This document shows positions 27,072 through 34,638 of a DNA stretch of 64,000 bases, in pieces. The notes beneath the pieces are model-generated. The model ran no database searches. It was not told the origin of the DNA and worked only from the letters and a program-made list of their open reading frames with translations. Source of the DNA: Gemmatimonadota bacterium (GTDB lineage Bacteria; Latescibacterota; UBA2968; UBA8231). How positions within the stretch are numbered: position 1 is the first letter of the stretch; every line of letters begins with the position of its first letter. Location of the stretch: the NCBI GenBank assembly GCA_018660835.1, contig JABJJN010000074.1, positions 268,614-332,613 of the forward strand, in the 5' to 3' direction. Both the position numbers and the translations under genes were made by a program.

Positions 27072-27111
27072 AAAGGAAATGGCCCCTGAATCACCAGGAT
27101 CCAGGGGCCAT
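27072..27111 (-). terminator. Intrinsic terminator after gltD
   Basis: A perfect 10-bp inverted repeat (ATGGCCCCTG, 27079-27088, and CAGGGGCCAT, 27102-27111) lies about 20 bases beyond the gltD stop. Reading leftward, the stem is followed by the T-rich TTCCTTTTCTG. It would end gltBD transcription before the next leftward gene. Confidence 0.75.
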
Positions 27112-27130
27112 ATCATGCGAGAATATTTGT

Positions 27131-28621
27131 TCAGGGCAGCTGTGTCGCACCCATCAGATAGCGATCGACCTCGCGCGCCACGCCGCGACCCTCTTTGAAG
27201 GCCCAGACGACGAGACTCATGCCTCGCCGCACGTCGCCAGCAGCGAAGACCCCGTCAATGCTGGTGGCATAGTCATTTTCTCCCGCCTTCACATTGGAGC
27301 GAGGATCGCGTTCAAGACCCAGTTGCTCAGGAATCGTGTCCTGTGGACCGAGCCAGCCCATGGACAGCAGAACCAATTCGGCCGGCCATTCGGTCTCAGT
27401 GCCGGGGACCTCGCGGAATGGACGACCGTCCTCTGCTTTCACCCACTCGACCTGCTGAGTGACCAGGCCCTTCAGATTGCCGGCGCCATCATCGAGAAAC
27501 TTCATCGTGCTCAGTAGATACTTGCGCGGATCGTCACCGAAAACTGCCGCCGCTTCTTCCTGGCCATAGTCGAGCTTGTAAACCTTGGGCCATTCGGGCC
27601 AGGGATTGCCAGCAGTGCGCTCGGCAGGTGGTTCAGGAATGATATCGAACTGAAACAAACTCTTGCAGCCGTGGCGCAAGGATGTGGCAACACAGTCCGT
27701 TCCTGTATCACCTCCACCCAGGACGATGACATTCTTGTCCTTTGCGGAAATGTAGTCGCCATTGGCCAGCTTCGAATCCAAAAGGGACTTCGTATTGGCG
27801 TGCAGAAAATCCAGCGCCTGGTGCACGCCGTTGAATTCCCGACCCGGGATCGGTAGGTCGCGCGGCTTCAAGGCACCGATGCAAAGCACGACCGCATCAA
27901 AGTCATCGATGAGGGTCTGTGCTTCGATGTCAGCGCCCACCTCGGTGTTGGTCACGAAGGCAACACCCTCGGCCTCCATCTGATCGACGCGCCGTTGAAT
28001 CAGGTCCTTGTCCAGCTTCATGTTGGGAATGCCATACATCAGCAGTCCACCAATGCGATCCGAGCGCTCATAGACGGTGACACGATGTCCGGCCTTGTTC
28101 AACTGCGCCGCCGCACTCAGACCGGCGGGACCCGAGCCGACAACGGCGACGGTCTTGCCCGTTCGTTTGCTCGGCGGCTGCGGTGTAATCCAACCCTCAT
28201 CCCAAGCGCGGTCGACGATGGAGACCTCGATATTCTTGATCGTCACCGCCGGTTCATTCATCCCCAGAACACAGGACCCCTCACACGGAGCCGGACAAAC
28301 ACGCCCGGTGAATTCAGGGAAGTTGTTGGTCTTGTGAAGTCGATCCAGTGCTTCGTGCCACTGACCGCGATAGACCAGATCATTCCATTCGGGAATCAGA
28401 TTGTTGATCGGGCAGCCAGAAGCGAAGGGCGAATTTGTCGGCAACGTCTGGCCTGTGTGGCAGAAGGGTATCCCACAGTCCATACATCGCGCGCCTTGAT
28501 CCTGCAGCGTCTGTGTGTCCAGATGCAGGTGAAATTCGTCGTAGTCCTTGATGCGCTCCTGCGGATCACGATCTGCAGGCAATTGACGATCGTGCTCCAG
28601 AAATCCAGTTGGCTTACCCAT
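27131..28621 (-). CDS. gltD: Glutamate synthase (NADPH) small subunit
   Basis: A 496-residue flavoprotein. The N-terminal cysteine clusters of GltD are present (CMDCGIPFCH, then CPAPCEGSC). An FAD-binding GSGPAGLSAA motif and an NADPH-binding GGGDTGTDC motif follow. It passes electrons from NADPH to the large subunit for making two glutamates from glutamine and 2-oxoglutarate. I chose the ATG at 28621 (MGKPTGF), which has GGAG ten bases upstream, rather than the ATG nine bases earlier that sits on top of that GGAG. The gene overlaps gltB by eight bases and is followed by a strong terminator. Confidence 0.95.
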   Translation of the reverse strand: MGKPTGFLEHDRQLPADRDPQERIKDYDEFHLHLDTQTLQDQGARCMDCGIPFCHTGQTLPTNSPFASGCPINNLIPEWNDLVYRGQWHEALDRLHKTNNFPEFTGRVCPAPCEGSCVLGMNEPAVTIKNIEVSIVDRAWDEGWITPQPPSKRTGKTVAVVGSGPAGLSAAAQLNKAGHRVTVYERSDRIGGLLMYGIPNMKLDKDLIQRRVDQMEAEGVAFVTNTEVGADIEAQTLIDDFDAVVLCIGALKPRDLPIPGREFNGVHQALDFLHANTKSLLDSKLANGDYISAKDKNVIVLGGGDTGTDCVATSLRHGCKSLFQFDIIPEPPAERTAGNPWPEWPKVYKLDYGQEEAAAVFGDDPRKYLLSTMKFLDDGAGNLKGLVTQQVEWVKAEDGRPFREVPGTETEWPAELVLLSMGWLGPQDTIPEQLGLERDPRSNVKAGENDYATSIDGVFAAGDVRRGMSLVVWAFKEGRGVAREVDRYLMGATQLP

Positions 28622-31600
28622 TGGCGACATTCTCCATGAACGCTTCCATGACCGCTTCGTCGCCGGTCAATCCCGCTTGCTGGGCCCGGTCTACCGCTTC
28701 AAGGACACGTCGGTAGTCACGGGGAAAGACTTTGACGAAGCGTTGGGCGCTCACGTCCCAATCACTGAGGATCTCTCGACCCAGAGAAGAATCCGTGTAC
28801 TCCACATGACGATCGATCAGCTCGCGCACCTCGGCGAGATCCTCCGCGTCGCTCAAGGGCAGCAGGTCGACCATCTCCGTATTGCAGTGACCGGCGAACT
28901 CGCCCTTTTCGTCATACACGTAGGCAATGCCACCGGACATTCCAGCGGCGAAGTTCCGACCCGTGGAGCCCAATACCACGACGCGACCACCCGTCATGTA
29001 TTCACAACCGTGATCACCGACGGATTCAACCACGGCACGAACACCGGAGTTGCGAACACAGAAGCGCTCACCCGCCATACCGCGGATGTACGCTTCACCA
29101 CGCGTGGCACCATAGAGGGAGACATTGCCAACGATGATCTCGTCACGTGGAACAAAACTCGAACCCGGTGGCGGATAGAGAATCAGTTTGCCGCCTGACA
29201 GTCCTTTGCCGAAGTAGTCGTTGGCATCACCTGCCAGCTCCAGTGTCATGCCCGGTGGCACGAAGGCGCCAAAGGACTGACCCGCTGAGCCAGTGAATTT
29301 GACGCGCACCGTGTCCTGCGGCAGTCCATCAGGACCATAACGCTTGGTGATCTCGCCGCCCGTCACCGTACCAACGACACGATTCGTATTCACGACAGGC
29401 AATTCGCCTCGGACCTGCTCGCCCCGTTCGATAGCAGGCTCGCACATGGGCAGCAGGTGCTGCACGTCGAGTGATTTTTCGATCCCGTGATCTTGACCCA
29501 CGGTACAGTAACGTCCGACGTCACCTTCCATCTCGGGTACGTGAAGGATCTTTGATAGGTCGATGCCCTTCGCTTTCCAGTGATCGGTTTGACGTTGGCG
29601 CAGGCGATCGGCACGACCCACCATCTCGTTGATCGTGCGGAAGCCGAGTCGCGCCATGATCTGCCGCAGGTCTTGCGCGATAAACAACAGGAAGTTGACG
29701 ACGTGTTCGGGACTACCGGTGAATTTCTTGCGCAATTTCGGATTCTGCGTCGCCACGCCGACGGGACAGGTATCGAGATGACAGACTCGCATCATGATAC
29801 AGCCAAGAGAAACCAGCGCCGTCGTAGCGAAGCCAAATTCCTCGGCGCCAAGCAGCGCCGCAATCGCCACGTCCTTGCCCGTCTTGAGCTGACCGTCCGT
29901 CTCGACGACGATTCGATCGCGTAGATGATTCAGGACCAGGGTCTGATGCGTGTCAGCCAGACCCAGTTCCCACGGCAGACCCGCATGTTTGATACTCGTC
30001 TGTGGTGAAGCACCGGTGCCACCATCATGGCCACTGATGAGCACGACATCCGCCTTGCCCTTGGCGACGCCGGCTGCGACGGTGCCGACGCCAACTTCTG
30101 AGACGAGTTTCACATTGATCCGCGCGTCACGATTCGAATTCTTCAGATCATGTACGAGTTCCGCCAGATCCTCGATCGAATAGATGTCGTGATGCGGTGG
30201 CGGTGAAATCAGCCCCACACCAGGCGTCGATTGGCGCACGTCAGCGATCCAGGGATACACCTTGCTGCCAGGCAACTCGCCACCTTCGCCCGGCTTGGCG
30301 CCCTGCGCCATCTTGATCTGCAATTCCTTCGCATGAACCAGATAGTTGCTGGTGACACCGAAGCGACCTGATGCGACTTGCTTGATCGCACTGTTCTTGG
30401 AATCACCATTTGGCTCGAGTGTGTAGCGCGCCGGATCCTCGCCACCCTCACCCGTATTCGAACGACCACCCAGCCGATTCATGGCGATCGCCAGCGTCTC
30501 GTGCGCTTCCTGGGAGATCGAACCATAGGACATAGCGCCACTCTTGAAGCGGCGGGTGATGTCTTCGATGGACTCGACTTCCTCAATGGGAATGCTCTGT
30601 GACTCGTCCTCGTCAAAATCGAGCAGACCACGCAGTGTTGCCATCTTCTGCGTTTGATCGTTGATCAGATCCGCATACTCACGATAGGCATCGGCATCTT
30701 CGGTGCGCACCGCCTTCTGCAGCAGATGCACCGTCTTGGGATTGAACAGGTGATGCTCGCCATTTTGGCGCCACTGGTAGTCACCGGCCACATCGAGGGT
30801 GCGACCGTCGGCCTGGATCGGCGGAAAGGCCACGTCATGTCGACGCTTCGCTTCCTCAGCCATCACAGCCAGATCGATTCCCTCGACACGCGAATCTGTC
30901 CAGGTGAAGAATTCGTCGATCACCTCTTGCTTGATACCCACAGCTTCGAAGATCTGGGCACCGCGATAGGAGTTGAAGGTGGAGATCCCCATCTTCGACA
31001 TCACCTTCACGACACCTTTGACGACGGCCTTGTTGTAGTTGCTCACAGCTGTGTCCAGATCGATGTCGGTGAGCATGCGCTCACTGATCATGTCCCCCAG
31101 GGATTCGTAGACCATGTAGGGATTGATGGCACTGATACCATATCCCAGCAACAAGCAGAAGTGATGGACCTCTCTTGGTTCACCCGATTCGACGACAAGC
31201 CCCGCCTTACCTCGACGGCCGTTGCGGATCAGATAGTGGTGCAATCCGGCACTGGCGAGCAGCGCCGGGATCGGTGCCTGTTGCTCGCTGATGTCCCGAT
31301 CTGACAGGATCAGAACGTTGGCGCCGTCATCGATCGCCGCGTCGGCGGCAGCAAACAACGTATCGAGTCCCTCGCGCAAACCATCGGCGCGATGGAAATC
31401 GAAGAGCATGGGCAACACACGCACGTCGAAGCCAGGCACATCGATCGTCTTCAGTTGCGCCATCTGCGCGTCTGTGAGAATCGGCGAATCCAGGCGAATC
31501 TGCTGGCAAGCGGAGGGTGCGGGCTCCAGCAGATTGTGCTCGGCCCCAAGTGTCGTCTCCGTCGCCGTGACCAACTCTTCCCGGATCGGGTCAATGGGTG

Positions 31601-33200
31601 GGTTCGTCACTTGTGCGAAGAGCTGCTTGAAGTAACTGTATAGCAACTGCGGACGATCTGAGAGCACCGCCAATGGTGCATCGTTGCCCATCGAACCGAT
31701 GGGCCAGAATGCCTCTGCCGCCATCGGCCGCAGGTGCACAGTCAGATCTTCAAAAGAGAAACCAAAGGCCTGCTGGCGCTGCAGAATCTCTTCGTGGGTG
31801 CGAACCGTCGGTGGTTGGCCCAGATCGGGCAACTTGTGCAGATCGACCAGATTGTCGTCGAGCCACTGACGGTAGGGATGTTCGCTGGTTACCTCTGCCT
31901 TCAACTCTTCATCGGCGATGATCCGACCCGCCACCGTGTCCACGAGGAACATGCGGCCAGGCTGGAGGCGCCCCTTGTGCACCACATTGGCTGGGTCAAT
32001 GTCGAGCACACCCACTTCCGACCCCATGATGACACGGTCGTCTTTGGTGACATAGTAGCGTGACGGACGCAAACCATTGCGATCGAGGGTGGCGCCCACA
32101 ACGCTGCCGTCGGTGAAGGCGATCGACGCAGGACCATCCCAGGGCTCCATCAGGCAGCCGTGAAACTCGTAGAAGGCACGGCGTGCCTCATCCATCGACT
32201 CATGACGCTCCCAGGGCTCAGGAATCATCATCATCAGTGCGTGTTGCAGGGACCGCCCACCCAGATGCAGGAACTCAAGACAGTTGTCGAAAACGGCCGA
32301 GTCGGAACCATCCTCTTCGATGATCGGCAGCAGTTTCTGCAGGTCTTCACCGAACAGATCGGATTCCAACAGGGCTTCACGGACCTTCATCCAATTGACA
32401 TTTCCACGCAGGGTGTTGATTTCGCCATTGTGGATGAGATAGCGATAGGGGTGGGCCCGTTCCCAGCTTGGGAAGGTGTTGGTACTGAAGCGTGAATGCA
32501 CGAGAGCGATAGACGCGTCGACCCGCTCATCACTGAGCTCGGTGAAATACGCCTCGACCTGCTCAGGCGCCAGCATGCCCTTGTAGCAGATGGTGCGACA
32601 GGAAAGGCTCGCCAGATAGAAGGCATCGCCCTCTTCCTCTTCGCTATGGCGAATCTCGTGGGCCGCACGCTTACCGATCACATAGAGTTTGCGTTCAAAG
32701 GCCATCGTATCGGTGATACCTTCACCGCGCTCGATGAATACCTGCCGCATGAACGGCTCATGCGATTGCGCCCAGTTGCCGAGACTACTGTTGTCGGTTG
32801 GCACATCGCGCCACCCGAGGACCTTCAGGCCTTCGTCACGAACAATCGATTCGAAAGCGCTTTCGCAGAAGTGACGGTGTAGTTCGTGAGGTCGAGGCAG
32901 AAAAGCCATGCCGACACCATAATCGCCAGCTGCTGGCAGCTGCACTCCTTGCTGCGCCATTTCGTCGCGCAGGAATCTGTCTGGAATCTGGATCAGGATA
33001 CCGGCACCATCGCCGGTATTTGGCTCGGCACCGCGAGCACCTCGGTGATCGAGACAGACGAGGACTTCTAACGCGTCCCGCACGATACCGTGCGAACGCT
33101 GCCCCTTGATATGGGCGACAAAACCAATGCCGCAGGCATCACGCTCGTTGCGCGGGTGATAGAGTCCCTGGGGTTTGGGAAATGCTGAGGGATACTTCAT
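28614..33200 (-). CDS. gltB: Glutamate synthase large subunit
   Basis: A 1528-residue protein. The short propeptide ends at Cys23 (ERDACGIGF), the N-terminal nucleophile of the glutaminase domain after processing. The central and FMN-binding synthase domains follow (KPGEGGELPGSKV, then SGHDGGTGASP). The 3Fe-4S cysteines are in CIMMRVCHLDTC. The C-terminal beta-helix (GXXGG repeats such as GGRVVVLGSTGRNFAAGMSGG) closes the protein. The start at 33200 has GGAG five bases upstream. The frame stays open for another 65 codons upstream, but that stretch lies in the leader and does not look like protein. It forms an operon with gltD, and the divergent Lrp-type gene may regulate it. Confidence 0.96.
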   Translation of the reverse strand: MKYPSAFPKPQGLYHPRNERDACGIGFVAHIKGQRSHGIVRDALEVLVCLDHRGARGAEPNTGDGAGILIQIPDRFLRDEMAQQGVQLPAAGDYGVGMAFLPRPHELHRHFCESAFESIVRDEGLKVLGWRDVPTDNSSLGNWAQSHEPFMRQVFIERGEGITDTMAFERKLYVIGKRAAHEIRHSEEEEGDAFYLASLSCRTICYKGMLAPEQVEAYFTELSDERVDASIALVHSRFSTNTFPSWERAHPYRYLIHNGEINTLRGNVNWMKVREALLESDLFGEDLQKLLPIIEEDGSDSAVFDNCLEFLHLGGRSLQHALMMMIPEPWERHESMDEARRAFYEFHGCLMEPWDGPASIAFTDGSVVGATLDRNGLRPSRYYVTKDDRVIMGSEVGVLDIDPANVVHKGRLQPGRMFLVDTVAGRIIADEELKAEVTSEHPYRQWLDDNLVDLHKLPDLGQPPTVRTHEEILQRQQAFGFSFEDLTVHLRPMAAEAFWPIGSMGNDAPLAVLSDRPQLLYSYFKQLFAQVTNPPIDPIREELVTATETTLGAEHNLLEPAPSACQQIRLDSPILTDAQMAQLKTIDVPGFDVRVLPMLFDFHRADGLREGLDTLFAAADAAIDDGANVLILSDRDISEQQAPIPALLASAGLHHYLIRNGRRGKAGLVVESGEPREVHHFCLLLGYGISAINPYMVYESLGDMISERMLTDIDLDTAVSNYNKAVVKGVVKVMSKMGISTFNSYRGAQIFEAVGIKQEVIDEFFTWTDSRVEGIDLAVMAEEAKRRHDVAFPPIQADGRTLDVAGDYQWRQNGEHHLFNPKTVHLLQKAVRTEDADAYREYADLINDQTQKMATLRGLLDFDEDESQSIPIEEVESIEDITRRFKSGAMSYGSISQEAHETLAIAMNRLGGRSNTGEGGEDPARYTLEPNGDSKNSAIKQVASGRFGVTSNYLVHAKELQIKMAQGAKPGEGGELPGSKVYPWIADVRQSTPGVGLISPPPHHDIYSIEDLAELVHDLKNSNRDARINVKLVSEVGVGTVAAGVAKGKADVVLISGHDGGTGASPQTSIKHAGLPWELGLADTHQTLVLNHLRDRIVVETDGQLKTGKDVAIAALLGAEEFGFATTALVSLGCIMMRVCHLDTCPVGVATQNPKLRKKFTGSPEHVVNFLLFIAQDLRQIMARLGFRTINEMVGRADRLRQRQTDHWKAKGIDLSKILHVPEMEGDVGRYCTVGQDHGIEKSLDVQHLLPMCEPAIERGEQVRGELPVVNTNRVVGTVTGGEITKRYGPDGLPQDTVRVKFTGSAGQSFGAFVPPGMTLELAGDANDYFGKGLSGGKLILYPPPGSSFVPRDEIIVGNVSLYGATRGEAYIRGMAGERFCVRNSGVRAVVESVGDHGCEYMTGGRVVVLGSTGRNFAAGMSGGIAYVYDEKGEFAGHCNTEMVDLLPLSDAEDLAEVRELIDRHVEYTDSSLGREILSDWDVSAQRFVKVFPRDYRRVLEAVDRAQQAGLTGDEAVMEAFMENVANG

Positions 33201-33458
33201 CGTCGCTCCGTGCTTGCCAGGGGAAGCCGGGAATTTGTCCACTGCAACGACTCGTTGGCAGCCATGTCCTTGGATCAAGGTCCCGGGTCCGCCAACCCTA
33301 GTAGAAGGGCCGTCGGCGGACTGTACGTCACGGGCGAACTCAAAGGTCAGCGCGGTGCGCTGCTCAAGATACCTGGGGCCGGCAGTGCCGGGCATCCACC
33401 CCTGGCTGGCGCGAGGAAGTGGTGCGGTATCATGGTCCGTCCAATGACGAGTTTTGAG

Positions 33459-33486
33459 AATATAGCCGGGAGGCGAACGTTGTCAA
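33459..33486 (-). promoter_or_regulatory. sigma-70-type promoter of gltBD
   Basis: On the minus strand a perfect TTGACA (33481-33486) and TATATT (33459-33464) are separated by 16 bases. This is the best promoter match in the window. Transcription would start near 33452, leaving a leader of about 250 bases before the gltB ATG. Confidence 0.7.
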
Positions 33487-33494
33487 ACTCGATC

Positions 33495-33523
33495 TTGCCA
33501 AATCATCGGCTAGGGCTGATTAT
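33495..33523 (+). promoter_or_regulatory. Candidate promoter of the Lrp/AsnC-type gene
   Basis: TTGCCA (33495-33500) and GATTAT (33518-33523) lie 17 bases apart, back to back with the gltB promoter. A protein bound between them could control both directions. The -10 match is moderate. Confidence 0.4.
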
Positions 33524-33595
33524 ATGAGACACGTAAATCGCCATTTTTGGCCGAATTAGTACGATGCCTATCCATGAAAGGTACCAAATAAGCCA

Positions 33596-34174
33596 ATGAG
33601 CGCTCTCGATACTCAGGAGCGGGCCATCGTCCGCGCCCTGATTCGCCATCCTCGCCGATCTGACAATAGCATCGCCGCCGACACCGGTGTGCCCGTGCGA
33701 ACAGTGCGACGCAAACGGATGCAACTGGAGTCTTCGGGACGACTCAGATACTACGCGGCGCTGGATACAAGAGACACACAGTCGGCAACGCAGCATATGA
33801 TCATCCTCAAATTCCGCCTCGGTGTGACGCGGGGGCAGGTGGAGGAGGAGATTCGCTCGGAGCCCAATGTGGCCAATGTCTTCGCTGAATTGATCAGAGA
33901 CAGCTACCTGGCAGAGCTGGATGGCCACGTGTCTCTGGTGATGGTGCTGGAAGGTGAGTCCGACGCGGACGTGATCGACAGCCTTCAGGGCAAGATCATC
34001 CCATCGCTGCAGAAGAACCACGGCGAAGAGTCGATCGTCGAACTGCGCACCATGCGCGTGCTGGGCGCGATTCGGCGCGAGCACAACTATGTCCCGAATG
34101 TGAACATGGACGGTGCGTATCTAACCGAAGGTTGGCCAGATGAAGCGATCTATGTGGGTGAGGAACCGGCTTGA
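33596..34174 (+). CDS. Lrp/AsnC family transcriptional regulator
   Basis: A 192-residue protein. Residues about 5-50 form the winged-helix DNA-binding domain of Lrp/AsnC proteins (DTQERAIVRALIRHPRRSDNSIAADTGVPVRTVRRKR). An alpha/beta region that could bind an effector follows. It is somewhat longer than the usual 150-160 residues, with an extra C-terminal tail ending in YVGEEPA. AAAGGT upstream is a usable ribosome binding site. In E. coli, Lrp activates gltBDF, and this gene is divergent from gltBD. Control of gltBD is therefore a reasonable inference. Confidence 0.82.
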   Translation: MSALDTQERAIVRALIRHPRRSDNSIAADTGVPVRTVRRKRMQLESSGRLRYYAALDTRDTQSATQHMIILKFRLGVTRGQVEEEIRSEPNVANVFAELIRDSYLAELDGHVSLVMVLEGESDADVIDSLQGKIIPSLQKNHGEESIVELRTMRVLGAIRREHNYVPNVNMDGAYLTEGWPDEAIYVGEEPA

Positions 34175-34206
34175 AGAACCGCATTCAGACTCAAGGGCTC
34201 GTGCCG

Positions 34207-34638
34207 CTACTCTTCGACGATGCGGATCTTCAGCGTCGTGTCCAAATCTCGAAATAGCGCGTGCACCTCAGCCTGGCGCCCTTCGTCGGGTCGCGAACCG
34301 AGTGTGAAGGTGACCCACTGAGTGTAGGTCGTGGTGACGCCAGTGCTGAGACTGTCATCGCGTCCGAGAAGAGTGAAATCGAGGCGGCTAGGGGAAACAC
34401 TCCCCTGGTTGGTGACGAAGGTGATTGTGCCCGCAGTGGTCTGAGCAAGTTGACCTGCAAGACTCTCCACCGTCACCAGGATCGGCAAAGCCTCGCCAGG
34501 TTTTAAGTGATTTTTTGCCGCCTTCAGCGTCACCTCAAACTGATCATCCTCCGTTGAGCGTGTGACGGACGAGTTCGGCTCTGAACAACCGAGGCCGAAG
34601 GCGATCAACATCCCGCATGCAAGCCAGCGAATCTTCAT
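34207..34638 (-). CDS. Small putative lipoprotein
   Basis: A 143-residue protein with a short signal peptide and a lipobox ending in Cys18 (GLGC). The rest is a single domain rich in beta strands, with the feel of a bacterial Ig-like fold (FEVTLKAAKNHLKPGEALPILVTVES). I do not recognise the family. Its start overlaps the stop of the secretin gene by four bases, so the two are made together. It might be an assembly factor for the secretin, as pilotin lipoproteins are, but nothing in the sequence proves this. Confidence 0.65.
   Translation of the reverse strand: MKIRWLACGMLIAFGLGCSEPNSSVTRSTEDDQFEVTLKAAKNHLKPGEALPILVTVESLAGQLAQTTAGTITFVTNQGSVSPSRLDFTLLGRDDSLSTGVTTTYTQWVTFTLGSRPDEGRQAEVHALFRDLDTTLKIRIVEE

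Larger units (their letters stand above)
33201..33595. other. Divergent gltB / Lrp regulatory region with long gltB leader
   Basis: This 395-base gap holds a strong leftward promoter for gltB, a weaker rightward one for the Lrp-type gene, and a leader of roughly 250 bases before gltB. The leader can fold locally (for example CCGCC...GGCGG at about 33290-33319). I do not recognise a glutamine riboswitch or other known leader RNA. No separate gene is supported. Confidence 0.55.

Noticed and set aside
33201..33395. Sixty-five extra N-terminal codons for gltB
   Set aside because: The propeptide before the catalytic cysteine is normally short, the ATG at 33200 has a good ribosome binding site, and the extension has no protein-like composition.
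33201..33452. Glutamine riboswitch in the gltB leader
   Set aside because: I could not find the conserved elements of the known glutamine-binding leader RNAs; only generic hairpins are visible.
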